DNA of 64,000 nucleotides from Umezawaea beigongshangensis (GTDB lineage Bacteria > Actinomycetota > Actinomycetes > Mycobacteriales > Pseudonocardiaceae): assembly GCF_016464305.1 (NCBI RefSeq), contig NZ_JAEIOJ010000013.1, positions 29,073 to 93,072 of the forward strand, read 5' to 3'. A program made the position numbers and the translations under genes. Positions 41,712-50,680 of this stretch are shown piece by piece (within the stretch, counting starts at the first letter, position 1; each line of letters opens with the position of its first letter). Under the pieces are notes generated by a model. That model was not told where the DNA came from and ran no database searches. It saw nothing but the letters and a program-made list of their open reading frames with translations.

Positions 41712-42581
41712 GTGATCTCAGCGCTCAACCAGCTCGTCGATCTCGTCGAGGAGCACCTCGCGGAGGAGTTCGACGTCGGCGGACTGGCCAGGAGAACCGG
41801 TACGACCGAGTACCACCTGCGCCGGATGTTCTCGTCGTTGGCGGGCATGCCGCTGTCGGAGTACGTGCGCCGACGCCGCATGACCGTCGCCGCCGCCGCC
41901 GTCGTCCGGGGCGAGGACGACCTGCTGAGCATCGCCGTCCGGCACGGGTACGGCTCGACCGAGGCGTTCGGACGCGCGTTCCGAGCGGTCCACGGCGCCC
42001 GGCCCGGTGATGTCCGCCGCGACGGAGGCCCCCTTCGCACACAACCGCAGCTCAGGTTCCGCCTGACAGTTGAAGGGAGCACTCCCGTGGACACCCGCAT
42101 CGTCGACCGTCCCGCGTTCCGGCTCGTCGGACACGCGGCCAGGGTTCCGCTCGTCCACCAGGGCGTCAACCCGCACGTCCAGCAGCACGTCGCCGGGCTG
42201 CCGCAGGAGGAGCACCTGCGGCTGAAGGCCCTCGGCGACACCGAACCCCGGGGTCTGCTGCAGGTCAGCGACGGCCTCGACGCCGACAGCGTCGAGGGCA
42301 GTGAACTGACCTACCTGCACGGGGTCGCCCTCTCCCACGACACGTCGGTTCCCGACGACCTCGACGCCATCGAGGTGCCGGCCGGCACGTGGGCGGTCTT
42401 CCGCACCTCCGGGGCCCATCCGCAGGCGTTGCAGAAGACCTGGGCCGCGACCGCGACCGACTGGTTCCCCTCGAACCCGTGGCGGCTGCGACCGGGCCCG
42501 TCGATCGTGGCGGTCCTCGAACGAGCGGAGGACTTCAGCACCGCGACCTGCGAACTGTGGATGCCCGTCGAGCCGGGCTGA
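41712..42581 (+). CDS. AraC-type regulator with GyrI-like ligand-binding domain
   Basis: 289 residues. Residues 1-105 are a double-HTH AraC domain: LVEEHLAEEFDVGGLARRTG, EYHLRRMFSSLAGMPLSEYV, RRRRMTVAAAAV and ATEAFGRAFRAVHGARPGDV-like second HTH (YGSTEAFGRAFRAVHG). Residues about 118-289 are a GyrI/SOUL-like effector domain ending AEDFSTATCELWMPVEPG. Proteins of the Rob/BmrR-like type sense hydrophobic or cationic ligands and activate drug-resistance genes. GTG start with AAGGGAGG 5 bp upstream. It transcribes away from mysC and lies between the two copies of the mysC leader repeat, so it may regulate mysC or simply sit within the rearranged segment. Confidence 0.9.
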   Translation: MISALNQLVDLVEEHLAEEFDVGGLARRTGTTEYHLRRMFSSLAGMPLSEYVRRRRMTVAAAAVVRGEDDLLSIAVRHGYGSTEAFGRAFRAVHGARPGDVRRDGGPLRTQPQLRFRLTVEGSTPVDTRIVDRPAFRLVGHAARVPLVHQGVNPHVQQHVAGLPQEEHLRLKALGDTEPRGLLQVSDGLDADSVEGSELTYLHGVALSHDTSVPDDLDAIEVPAGTWAVFRTSGAHPQALQKTWAATATDWFPSNPWRLRPGPSIVAVLERAEDFSTATCELWMPVEPG

Positions 42582-42780
42582 CGGGCTTGCGCGACGACCC
42601 GGAGCGGTGCCCGCGCACCGGTCGGTGAGACGCGGCACCACTGTGGACCGCCTCGACCAGCTACCGGAGCGTGCTGTCGCGACCCGGCGGGCGCCGCCGC
42701 GCCCGCCGGGCACGAGCACCGCTGCCACCCCACCCGGTGAATCCCGACCGGCCGGGGTGGGGGGGGACTGCGCCACACCG

Positions 42781-42967
42781 GCGCCGTCACCGGAGCTGTG
42801 ACGACCAGCAGGGCCAGCAGTGCGACACCACGCGCACGAGTCGAGGACGACGTCATCGGATCACCTCCCGGACGTGCCGCTCAGGGCTGCCCGAGAGGAG
42901 TCGCCGCAACCGTCGTGGTGACCGATTCACCTGAACGTGTCGCAGAAATCGGTGCGTTGGTCACACA
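42781..42967 (-). pseudogene. Truncated mysC duplicate (leader plus first 25 codons), repeat copy B
   Basis: The leftward frame from 42856 starts MTSSSTRARGVALLALLVVT, identical to mysC, and leaves homology at about codon 25, where unrelated sequence (PVWRSPPPPRPVG) follows. The ribosome binding site is intact. The coding part is identical to copy A while the upstream part has drifted, indicating a recent duplication or gene conversion. No mature enzyme can result. Confidence 0.88.
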
Positions 42968-43508
42968 GAGGAGGGGAGACGGTCGTTGCGGTCGTGATCC
43001 GGCCGGATTTCCCCGGCGGAACGGCGTTCGAGCACGCCCCGCTCCGAACCGGACGTCCCGCAGGGCCGGCCGCGACCACGGCCCTCCGCCCCGCTGCGGA
43101 GAACGAGAGCACGTCAGAGCCCTCCCGACACTCCGGAGCAGCCGCAAGGGGTGGGCCACCGCGCTGCGCGCCGTTCCCAGCGCGGTGACGATCTCCTGCT
43201 GCGACGGGGGGCTCGCAAGGCGGTCGTGGTGGCGGAGCCGGACGTCGACACGATCTCCAGCACCGGTCGAGCGAGCTTCCCCTGGTCCTCTGTGGACGTT
43301 TGGCGCGAGCGGTGGTCGTGTGCGGGTCGAAGAGGACGGCCGGGTCGCCACGAGCGAGTTCGTGGCGACCCGGCAGACGGTCGCCGGCCGGACCCGAGCC
43401 CTCCGGGGGTCTGTGCCACCCGCAGCGCCAGACCTCGCCCGCCGCGCGGTTTCACCGCAGGTGCCCGGGGTATGCGAGACGGCGGCCCGAACGAGGAACC
43501 CGTGCTGT
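42968..43508. other. Gene-poor region downstream of the repeat
   Basis: About 540 bp with several open frames on both strands but no recognisable domain or good start. It may contain decayed sequence brought in with the duplication. A GGAGG at 43509-43513 belongs to the next gene. Confidence 0.35.
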
Positions 43509-43518
43509 GGAGGAACTC

Positions 43519-44559
43519 ATGCGAGCTACGTTCATGTACGGGGCCGGTGACGTGCGCGTGGAAGACGCGCCCGACCCCGTCCTGCGGGAACCCACCGACG
43601 CGGTCGTGCGGATCGTGCGCTCGTGCGTCTGCGGCAGTGACCTGCACCCCTACCGCTCGATGCCCTTCTCCGGGCGGGGCACGCCGATGGGTCACGAGTT
43701 CCTGGGCGTGGTGGAGGACCTGGGTTCGGAGGTGTCCGGGCTGAAGCGCGGTGACCTGGTGGTGTCCCCCTTCGCCTACTCGGACAACACCTGCGAGTTC
43801 TGCTGCGAGGGCCTGCACACCTCGTGCCGGCACGGCGGGTTCTGGGGTGCGCCCGAGGTCGGTGGCGCGCAGGCCGAGGCGATCCGCGTTCCGCAGGCGG
43901 CGGGCACGCTGGTCGCGGTGCCCGGTGTCGGGGAGGACTCGGCGCTGCTGCCCTCGCTGCTGACGCTGGCCGACGTCTACGGCACCGGCTACCACGCCGC
44001 CAAGAAGGCGCGCGTGAACGAGCGCACCACGGTGACGGTGATCGGCGACGGCGCGGTCGGCCTGCTCGCCGTGCTGTCGGCCCGGCAGTTGGGAGCGGAG
44101 CGGATCGTCCTCATGGGGCGGCACGCCGACCGCACCGACCTGGGGCGCGAGTTCGGGGCCACCGACGTCGTGGCCGAGCGCGGCGAGGAGGGCGTCGCGA
44201 AGGTCCGCGAGCTGACCGGCGGCGACGGCACCCACACCGTGCTGGAGGCGGTCGGGCACACGAGCGCCTACGAGATGGCCGTCGGCGTGGCCCGGCCCGG
44301 CGGCGTCATCAGCCGCGTGGGCGTGCCGCAGTACGAGGAGGCGCCGATCGGCTTCGACAGCCTGTTCGGCCACAACATCACCCTCACCGGCGGTCCCGCC
44401 CCGGTGCGCGCCTACGTCGAGGAGCTGCTGCCCGCCGTGCTGGACGGCACGGTCGACCCCGGCAGGGTCTTCGACCTCACCGTCGACCTGGAGCAGACCC
44501 CCGACGGCTACCGCGCCATGGACCAGCGCGACGCGCTCAAGACCCTGATCCGGTTCTGA
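43519..44559 (+). CDS. Zinc-dependent alcohol dehydrogenase (MDR family)
   Basis: 346 residues. Catalytic-zinc ligands in CVCGSDLHPY (Cys) and GHEFLGVVEDLG (His-Glu); a structural-zinc-like loop NTCEFCCEGLHTSCRHGGFW; NAD(P) site VTVIGDGAVGLLAVLSARQL near 177. Highly like the YdjL/'zinc-binding dehydrogenase' group common in actinobacteria and often used on small aldehydes or alcohols. Perfect GGAGG 5 bp before the ATG. Monocistronic; substrate unknown. Confidence 0.9.
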   Translation: MRATFMYGAGDVRVEDAPDPVLREPTDAVVRIVRSCVCGSDLHPYRSMPFSGRGTPMGHEFLGVVEDLGSEVSGLKRGDLVVSPFAYSDNTCEFCCEGLHTSCRHGGFWGAPEVGGAQAEAIRVPQAAGTLVAVPGVGEDSALLPSLLTLADVYGTGYHAAKKARVNERTTVTVIGDGAVGLLAVLSARQLGAERIVLMGRHADRTDLGREFGATDVVAERGEEGVAKVRELTGGDGTHTVLEAVGHTSAYEMAVGVARPGGVISRVGVPQYEEAPIGFDSLFGHNITLTGGPAPVRAYVEELLPAVLDGTVDPGRVFDLTVDLEQTPDGYRAMDQRDALKTLIRF

Positions 44560-44651
44560 CCGCCGGCGGTGCTGCGCGAGCCGGTCGGGAACCTCCACGA
44601 CGAGCCGCGGAGAACGTCTCTGTCCCCGGTGGAGGCGGAGGCGGGCAGCAC

Positions 44652-44770
44652 GCGGACGTCCCGCTGGCCGACGCCCTCCGCCTCGACCAGTCGTCGCTGA
44701 CCCGGCTCGTCGCGCGGCTCGAAGCGCGGCCTCGCGGAGCGGTGCGTCTGCGCCGGGAGGTGCTCCGGTG
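44652..44770 (+). pseudogene. Possible MarR-family remnant
   Basis: VPLADALRLDQSSLTRLVAR followed by LEAR reads like the recognition helix of a MarR protein. After LEAR the homology continues in another frame (GLAERCVCAG), implying a frameshift. No start or dimerisation helices remain. The rest of 44560-44951 shows nothing I can identify. Confidence 0.35.
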
Positions 44771-44960
44771 CCGCGGCCGCGTCCAGCACGGCGTCCACCT
44801 CGCCGCGCCTGCTCCGCGGTGAGCGCGGCGCGGGACGGTGCGAGCCGACCGCACACCACTGTGAAGGTGTGAACGGCCCACCCGTGCAACGCCAGCACCT
44901 CCGCGCGCATTAACAGGGTGGGCCGACCAGTCGGAACGGCCACGACGAAGGGTGTGGACC

Positions 44961-47900
44961 TTGCGCCGACTTCTAGGCACGGCGGCGGTCGCCGTGCTCG
45001 TCGCGACCGCCGCCGCGGCACCCGCCGCGGCGCGGGTGGCACCGGAGACACCGGTGCCGGTGGGGGAGACGAGAACGGTCACGCTGATCACCGGTGACCG
45101 CGTGATCACGCAGGGCGGGCGGGTCGCCGGGGTGCGGATGGCGGAGGGACGCGAGCACCTCCGCGCCTGGCAGTACCGCGTCGAGGGCCGCGAGCACGTG
45201 GTCCCGCTGGACGCGTGGCCGATGCTGGCGCAGGACCGGCTCGACCCGCGCCTGTTCGACGTCACCGGGCTGCTCGACCAGGACTACGACGACGCGCGCG
45301 AGCCCGTGGTCCCCACCCTGGTCACCGCCGAGGGCTTCAGCGCGCAGGCCGGGCCGCTCGGCCTCACCCCGCACGACATCCCGAAGACCGAGGCCGCCGA
45401 CGCCTGGCGCGACCTCGCCGCGCCCGGCGCGCGGCGCGCGTCGACCGGCAAGGTGTGGCTCAACGGCCGCGTCCGCCCGACGCTCGACCGCAGCGTGCCG
45501 CAGATCGGCGCGCCGCAGGCCTGGCGGGCCGGACTGCGCGGCGACGGCGTGAAGGTCGCCGTCCTGGACACCGGGTACGACGCCGGTCACCCGGCGCTGG
45601 CCGGCAAGGTGGTGGCGGAGGCGGACTTCACCGGTGAGAGCGCGGCCGGGGTCGACACCAGCGGCCACGGCACGCACGTCGCGAGCACCATCGCGGGCTC
45701 GGACGACCGGCACGCCGGTGTCGCGCCCGGCGCGAGGCTGATGGTGGGCAAGGTCCTGGGCGTCGACGGCGGCCGGGAGGACCAGGTGCTCGCCGGTATG
45801 CGGTGGGCCGTCGACAACGGGGCCAGGGTCGTCAACATGAGCCTCGGCGGCGACGGTCCCGGCAACGGCTGGGACCTGCTGTCGATGGCGGTGAACGACC
45901 TCTCCGAGAGCACCGGAGCCCTGTTCGTCGTCTCGGCGGGCAACGCGGGCGGTGCGAGCACCGTCAGCAGCCCCGGCGCCGCCGACCGCGCGCTCACCGT
46001 CGGCAGCGTCACGAAGGACGACCAGCTCAGCACGTTCTCCAGCCGGGGACCGCGGATCGGCGACCTCGCTCTGAAGCCGGAGATCGTGGCTCCCGGCAGC
46101 GACGTCGTCGCCGCGCGCGCCGCGGGCACGCTCGCCCCGTTCGCGGTCGACGAGCGGCACGCGCGCCTGTCCGGCACGTCGATGGCCGCGCCGCACGTCG
46201 CGGGCGCGGCGGCGCTGCTGGCGCAGCAGCACCCGGACTGGACCGGCGAGCAGATCAAGGGCGCGCTCGTCGGCAGCGCGCACCGGCTGGCCGGCGTGTC
46301 CACCCACGGGCAGGGCGCCGGGCGTCTCGACGTCGCCAGGGCCACCGCCCAGCGGGTGCGCGTCGAGGGCGTGGCCGGGTTCGGTCAGATCTGGGGCGAC
46401 CAGCGGGTGGACCGCGTGCTCACCTACGTCAACGACGGTGAGCGGGACGTCACCCTGGAGCTGACCGCCGAGGTGAACCAGCCGGACGTGGTGGTGCTCG
46501 ACCGGAACGTCACCGTCCCCGCGCGGGGACGGGCCGAGGTCGTCGTCGGGGTGGACGGCGCGCCGCACACGCGCGGGGAGGTGACCGGCGCGGTCGTGGC
46601 CAGGGGAGGGGACACCGTCCTGACCGCACCCCTGACCGCGAGCCTGCTCGGCGAGCCCGGTTCCCTGGAGGTCGAGGTCACCGGCAGGGAGGGCGCGGCG
46701 CAGCGCACGCTGGTGGTCGTCACCGACGAGCGCACCGGCCGGTCCCGGAACCAGGTGCTCTGGGACGGCGTGCCGGCCTACTTCGTCCTGCCCGCCGGGG
46801 ACTACCGGTTCACCGGCATGAGCCTGGACGTCAAGGGGAACATGACGATGTTCGCGCGCCGGGTCGCCGTGAACGGCTCGGCGCGCGAGGTCGTCGACGC
46901 GACGCTCGGCGAACGGGTGATCGCCTCGATCGACGACCCGGACGCCCGCGCCGGCTCCGGCGGCATCACCGCGCTGCGGTCCGACCCGGACGAGGGCGGC
47001 CCGATCGAGGCGACGCTGATCGGGGTGACCGGCACCGCGCACGAGGGCGCTCGCGTCCACACCGTCGGCAGCGAACCGGTGCGGGGCCTGGACCTGCTCC
47101 AGTTCGGCTACTTCACGGCGCCGCACCTGCTGGTGACCGCGACCGGCGACGGCGGCTTCGAACTCCGCAACGCGCACCCGGTGGGGACCACGCGCCCCGA
47201 CGCCAGGACCACCGGCCGGATCGTGGACATCGGCACGGGCGAGCCGGAGACGATCGAGGAGGCCGGCGACCTGACCGGCGCGCTCGTGCTCCTCGCACCG
47301 CGCGACTGGGAGAACCAGCCGCCGGTGGACGGCGACCAGGTCGCGCGGGCCGTCGAGCTGGTGAGGGCCAAGGGGGCCAGGGCCGTCCTGTCCCACGTCC
47401 GCGCGAACGGCGAACCGGCGCTGCCCACCGCGGTCCTGATCGACCAGAGGGAGATCCGGGCCCTCCAGGCGCTGATGGCCCGCCGCACCGTCGAGGTCGA
47501 GCTGGTGACGCGGTCGGCGAGCCCGGACGCGTACTTCGTGGCCGACCGGGTCTCCGGACGGCTGCCCGCCGGGCACGAGTTCCGCCACGCCCGCGCCGGG
47601 CTGGGCCGGATCGACCGGCAGCTGGTGGACACCACGACGCCGGGGCAGTACCGCTACCACCACGGGTACTGGACCTTCGACGGCCTCACGGCGGGGGCCG
47701 AGGTGGAGACCACCTGGCCGCAGCGGCGCTCCGACCACGCCTCGCCGGGCACGGCCATCAGCACGGACGCGGCGGCGGGCTTCACCGAGTTCGCCGAATT
47801 CGGGTGGGAGACCACGATCCCGGTCGAGCCGAAGCCCGGCGAACGGCTGACCTCGCGGGTCTTCGGCGCGCCGTTCGGGCCGGAGCTGACCACCCCGCCG

Positions 47901-48545
47901 GTGAGCGCGCAGGACGGGCAGCCCCTGCCGTCGGCCTACCGCCAGCACGACGTCGTCACGTTCGCGGTGCCGATGTTCGCCGACAGCGACCCCGGCAACC
48001 GCGCGCGGTTCGACACGACGAACCTGGGCACCACGACCCTGTACCGGGGTGACCGGGTGGTGGCGCGCAGCGACGTGCCGGGCACCGGCACGTTCGTCGC
48101 CTCGCCCGGCACCCACCGGCTCGTGGTGGAGGCCACCCGCCCGGCTTCGGGGACCTCGGTCCCGGCACTGTCCACCCGCACCGGCGCGGAGTGGACCTTC
48201 CAGGTCGGCCGGGGCGACGACACCCGCCGTGCGCTGCCGCTGCTGGACGTCCGCTTCGCCCTGCCGCTCGACGACCGCAACCGCGCCGAGGCGGGGAAGG
48301 CGCTCACCGGCTCGGTGACCGCGGCGCACCAGCCGGGGGCGAAGACCTCGCGCGCGACGGTGCGCGCGGTCGAGGTGTCCTTCGACGACGGCCGCACGTG
48401 GCAGCGCGCCGCCGTCTCCGGTGACCGGGTGACGGTCCCGGCCGGGGGCGTCGCGGGCGGGTTCGCCTCGCTCCGCGCCACCGCGACCGACACGGCGGGC
48501 AACGCGGTGACCGAGACGGTGGTCAGGGCGTACGCCTTGAGGTGA
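44961..48545 (+). CDS. Large secreted S8 subtilisin-like protease
   Basis: 1,194 residues. Signal peptide LRRLLGTAAVAVLVATAAAA. A roughly 170-residue propeptide-like region is followed by the S8 domain: Asp in VAVLDTGYDAGHPAL near 203, His in DTSGHGTHVASTIAG near 235 and Ser in LSGTSMAAPHVAGAAALLAQ near 410, with oxyanion Asn in VVSAGNAGG. A further 700 residues of beta-sandwich sequence follow, with no anchor. Actinomycete subtilases of 1,100-1,250 residues with this plan are common extracellular proteases. TTG at 44961 is preferred because GAAGGG sits 9 bp upstream; GTG at 44952 abuts that site. A strong hairpin follows the stop. Confidence 0.92.
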   Translation: MRRLLGTAAVAVLVATAAAAPAAARVAPETPVPVGETRTVTLITGDRVITQGGRVAGVRMAEGREHLRAWQYRVEGREHVVPLDAWPMLAQDRLDPRLFDVTGLLDQDYDDAREPVVPTLVTAEGFSAQAGPLGLTPHDIPKTEAADAWRDLAAPGARRASTGKVWLNGRVRPTLDRSVPQIGAPQAWRAGLRGDGVKVAVLDTGYDAGHPALAGKVVAEADFTGESAAGVDTSGHGTHVASTIAGSDDRHAGVAPGARLMVGKVLGVDGGREDQVLAGMRWAVDNGARVVNMSLGGDGPGNGWDLLSMAVNDLSESTGALFVVSAGNAGGASTVSSPGAADRALTVGSVTKDDQLSTFSSRGPRIGDLALKPEIVAPGSDVVAARAAGTLAPFAVDERHARLSGTSMAAPHVAGAAALLAQQHPDWTGEQIKGALVGSAHRLAGVSTHGQGAGRLDVARATAQRVRVEGVAGFGQIWGDQRVDRVLTYVNDGERDVTLELTAEVNQPDVVVLDRNVTVPARGRAEVVVGVDGAPHTRGEVTGAVVARGGDTVLTAPLTASLLGEPGSLEVEVTGREGAAQRTLVVVTDERTGRSRNQVLWDGVPAYFVLPAGDYRFTGMSLDVKGNMTMFARRVAVNGSAREVVDATLGERVIASIDDPDARAGSGGITALRSDPDEGGPIEATLIGVTGTAHEGARVHTVGSEPVRGLDLLQFGYFTAPHLLVTATGDGGFELRNAHPVGTTRPDARTTGRIVDIGTGEPETIEEAGDLTGALVLLAPRDWENQPPVDGDQVARAVELVRAKGARAVLSHVRANGEPALPTAVLIDQREIRALQALMARRTVEVELVTRSASPDAYFVADRVSGRLPAGHEFRHARAGLGRIDRQLVDTTTPGQYRYHHGYWTFDGLTAGAEVETTWPQRRSDHASPGTAISTDAAAGFTEFAEFGWETTIPVEPKPGERLTSRVFGAPFGPELTTPPVSAQDGQPLPSAYRQHDVVTFAVPMFADSDPGNRARFDTTNLGTTTLYRGDRVVARSDVPGTGTFVASPGTHRLVVEATRPASGTSVPALSTRTGAEWTFQVGRGDDTRRALPLLDVRFALPLDDRNRAEAGKALTGSVTAAHQPGAKTSRATVRAVEVSFDDGRTWQRAAVSGDRVTVPAGGVAGGFASLRATATDTAGNAVTETVVRAYALR

Positions 48546-48566
48546 CGGTCACGTCCAGTCACGTCC

Positions 48567-48602
48567 GGCGAAGCCCGCTGACCCCGGTCAGCGGGCTTCG
48601 CC
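48567..48602 (+). terminator. Terminator hairpin of the protease gene
   Basis: GGCGAAGCCCGCTGACC (48567-48583) pairs perfectly with 48586-48602 across CC; 17-bp stem. Confidence 0.85.
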
Positions 48603-48693
48603 GCGTCGCGGGGGAGACGGCGGTGGACGTGACGAACGCCGCACGTGGGCCGACACCGGAATGGTTGCCTTCGCTAAAGGACTTGGAAGGGGC

Positions 48694-49776
48694 ATGGATC
48701 TGTTCTCCCCCGTGACACTCGGTGACCTGCACCTCGCCAACCGCGTCGTGATGGCCCCGCTGACGCGCATGCGCGCCGGTGCCTCCGGCATCCCGAACGA
48801 CCTGCTCGTCGAGCACTACGCACAGCGCGCGAGCCTCGGCCTCATCATCACCGAGGGCACCTACCCCCGTTACGAGTCGCAGGCCTTCGTCGGCCAGCCC
48901 GGCATCGTCACCGACGAGCAGGTGGCCGGTTGGCGACGGGTCGCCGAGGCGGTGCACGCCCGCGGCGGGAAGATCGTCGTGCAGGTCATGCACGGCGGCA
49001 GGGTCACCCACCCCGACGTCAACGGCGGCCGTCGCGTCGAGGCGCCCAGCGCCATCGCGATCGAGGGCGAGGGCCACACGGAGCAGGGCAAGCAGGCCTA
49101 CCCCGTGCCGCACGCGCTGACCGTCGAGGAGGCCCGCGAGGTCCGGGACGACTTCGTCGCCGCCGCCCGCCGCGCCGTCGAGGCCGGTCTGGACGGCGTG
49201 GAGCTGCACGGCGCCAACGGCTACCTGCTGCACGAGTTCCTCTCCCCGGCCTCCAACCAGCGCGACGACGTCTACGGCGGTACCCCGGAGAACCGGGCTC
49301 GCTTCGTGGTCGAGGTGGTCACCGCGGTCGTCGAGGCGATCGGCGCGGGCCGGGTCGGCCTGCGCATCTCCCCCGAGCACAACATCCAGGACGCCCTGGA
49401 GACCGACCGCGACGACGTCCTGGCCACCTACGGCTCGCTGCTCGACCAGTTGCGCCCGCTGGGCCTGGCCTACCTGTCGGTGCTGCACGCCGACCCCGCC
49501 GGTGACCTGGTGCAGGAGCTGCGCCGCCGCTTCGGCGGTCCGCTGATGGCCAACAGCGGCTTCGGCTCGGTGACCACCAGGGACGAGGCGGTGCGCCTCG
49601 TCGAGGCCGCGCACGCCGAGGCCGTCGTCGTCGGCCGGGCCGTGATCGCCAACCCCGACCTGGTCGAGCGCTGGCAGGGCGAGCACCCGGAGAACGAGCC
49701 GAACGGCGCGCTGTTCTACGCCTCCGGCCCCGAGGGCTACACCGACTACCCGTTCCTCCAGCTCAGCCGCGGCTGA
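48694..49776 (+). CDS. Old Yellow Enzyme-family NADH:flavin oxidoreductase
   Basis: 360 residues, FMN TIM barrel. MDLFSPVTLGDLHLANRVVM, APLTRMRA, LIITEGTYPRYESQAF, VQVMHGGRVTHPDVNGG (FMN region), GVELHGANGYLLHEFLSPAS (His-x2-Asn ligand-binding pair), NQRDDVYGGTPENRARF and the phosphate site SGFGSVTTRDEA. Classical OYEs reduce alpha,beta-unsaturated carbonyls and nitro compounds using NAD(P)H. Start placed at the ATG that begins the canonical MDLFSP with GGAAGGGG just upstream; ATG at 48661 would add 11 residues. Confidence 0.93.
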   Translation: MDLFSPVTLGDLHLANRVVMAPLTRMRAGASGIPNDLLVEHYAQRASLGLIITEGTYPRYESQAFVGQPGIVTDEQVAGWRRVAEAVHARGGKIVVQVMHGGRVTHPDVNGGRRVEAPSAIAIEGEGHTEQGKQAYPVPHALTVEEAREVRDDFVAAARRAVEAGLDGVELHGANGYLLHEFLSPASNQRDDVYGGTPENRARFVVEVVTAVVEAIGAGRVGLRISPEHNIQDALETDRDDVLATYGSLLDQLRPLGLAYLSVLHADPAGDLVQELRRRFGGPLMANSGFGSVTTRDEAVRLVEAAHAEAVVVGRAVIANPDLVERWQGEHPENEPNGALFYASGPEGYTDYPFLQLSRG

Positions 49777-49787
49777 CCCGCTGCCGG

Positions 49788-49823
49788 CGGAACCCGGCGA
49801 CCCCCTCGGGCCGCCGGGTTCCG
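49788..49823. terminator. Bidirectional hairpin
   Basis: CGGAACCCGGCG (49788-49799) pairs with 49812-49823 around a 12-nt loop between two convergent genes. Confidence 0.75.
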
Positions 49824-49855
49824 TCGCGCCGGGACCGCGCCACGGCCCCCGCGCG

Positions 49856-50587
49856 TCACCAGGGCACCGGCCCGGCGTCCTCGAAGAACCCGCCGGTCGG
49901 GCCGTCGTCGGGCAGCGTCGCGAGCGTCAGGGCGATCGCCGCGCCCTGCTCGGGGGTGCGCACCCCGCGGAAGCCGTTGAGGTCGGTCGCGACGAAACCG
50001 GGGCAGCCGGCGTTGATCAGGACGTTCGTGTCGCGCAGTTCCCTGGCGTACTGCACGGTGACGGCGTTCAGGAACGTCTTCGACGGCGCGTAGGCGACGG
50101 CGACCGGACCGGTGGTGAGCGCGTTGGCGGCTCCGGACTGCCGGGTGAGGGAGCCCGTGCTGCTGGACATGTTCACGATCCGCGGCGAGGCGGAGCGGCG
50201 CAGCAGCGGCAGCATCGCGTTGGTGACGCGGACGACGCCGATCACGTTGGTCTCCACGACCGTCCGGATGATCGCCGGGTCGACCGCGGTGGGCTCCTGC
50301 GGTCCGCCACCGGTGACACCGGCGTTGTTGACCAGCACGTCGAGCCGACCGGCCCGCTCCTCGACCAGCCGCGCGGCGGCGGTCGTGCTCGCGTCGTCCG
50401 TCACGTCCAGCGGCACGCCGAACGCGTCCACCCCGGCCGCGCGCAGCTTCTCCACCGCCGTCTCCCGGCGCCGGTCGTCGCGGGCGCCGACGCCGACGCT
50501 GAAACCGAGAGCCCCCAGGCCCGCCGCGATCTCGTAGCCGATTCCCTTGTTCGCCCCGGTGACCAGGGCGATCCTTCGTCCGCTCAT
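49856..50587 (-). CDS. Short-chain dehydrogenase (carbonyl-reductase-like)
   Basis: 243 residues: IALVTGANKGIGYEIAAGLG, NNAGVTGGGP, MSSSTGSLT, YAPSKTFLNAVTVQYARELR (Tyr-x3-Lys) and INAGCPGFVATDLNGFRG. ANKGIGxE and the CPGxVxTDLN segment resemble plant/animal carbonyl-reductase-type SDRs that act on menthone- or quinone-like carbonyls. Divergent from the LysR gene 93 bp away and probably its regulatory target. Confidence 0.88.
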   Translation of the reverse strand: MSGRRIALVTGANKGIGYEIAAGLGALGFSVGVGARDDRRRETAVEKLRAAGVDAFGVPLDVTDDASTTAAARLVEERAGRLDVLVNNAGVTGGGPQEPTAVDPAIIRTVVETNVIGVVRVTNAMLPLLRRSASPRIVNMSSSTGSLTRQSGAANALTTGPVAVAYAPSKTFLNAVTVQYARELRDTNVLINAGCPGFVATDLNGFRGVRTPEQGAAIALTLATLPDDGPTGGFFEDAGPVPW

Positions 50588-50645
50588 GGGACTCACACTG
50601 CCCCGGACCCCGGTGAGGGAGCCAACACCGATCAGGTGGGCGTCG

Positions 50646-50680
50646 ATACCGCACGGGTATGGATCGCGTACCGTGCACGT
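50646..50680 (+). promoter_or_regulatory. LysR operator and leaderless promoter
   Basis: ATACC-N5-GGTAT (50646-50660) is a perfect inverted repeat of the T-N11-A type used by LysR proteins. TACCGT (50669-50674) lies 6 bp before the GTG, suggesting a leaderless lysR transcript overlapped by its own operator. Confidence 0.65.

Noticed and set aside
42311-42856. 181-residue minus-strand ORF starting like mysC
   Set aside because: Only the first 25 codons are mysC; the rest is unrelated antisense sequence of the AraC/GyrI end, so it is a truncated duplicate, not a gene.
44973-48329. 1,118-residue minus-strand frame opposite the protease
   Set aside because: Antisense shadow of the subtilase; long antisense frames are expected at this GC content.
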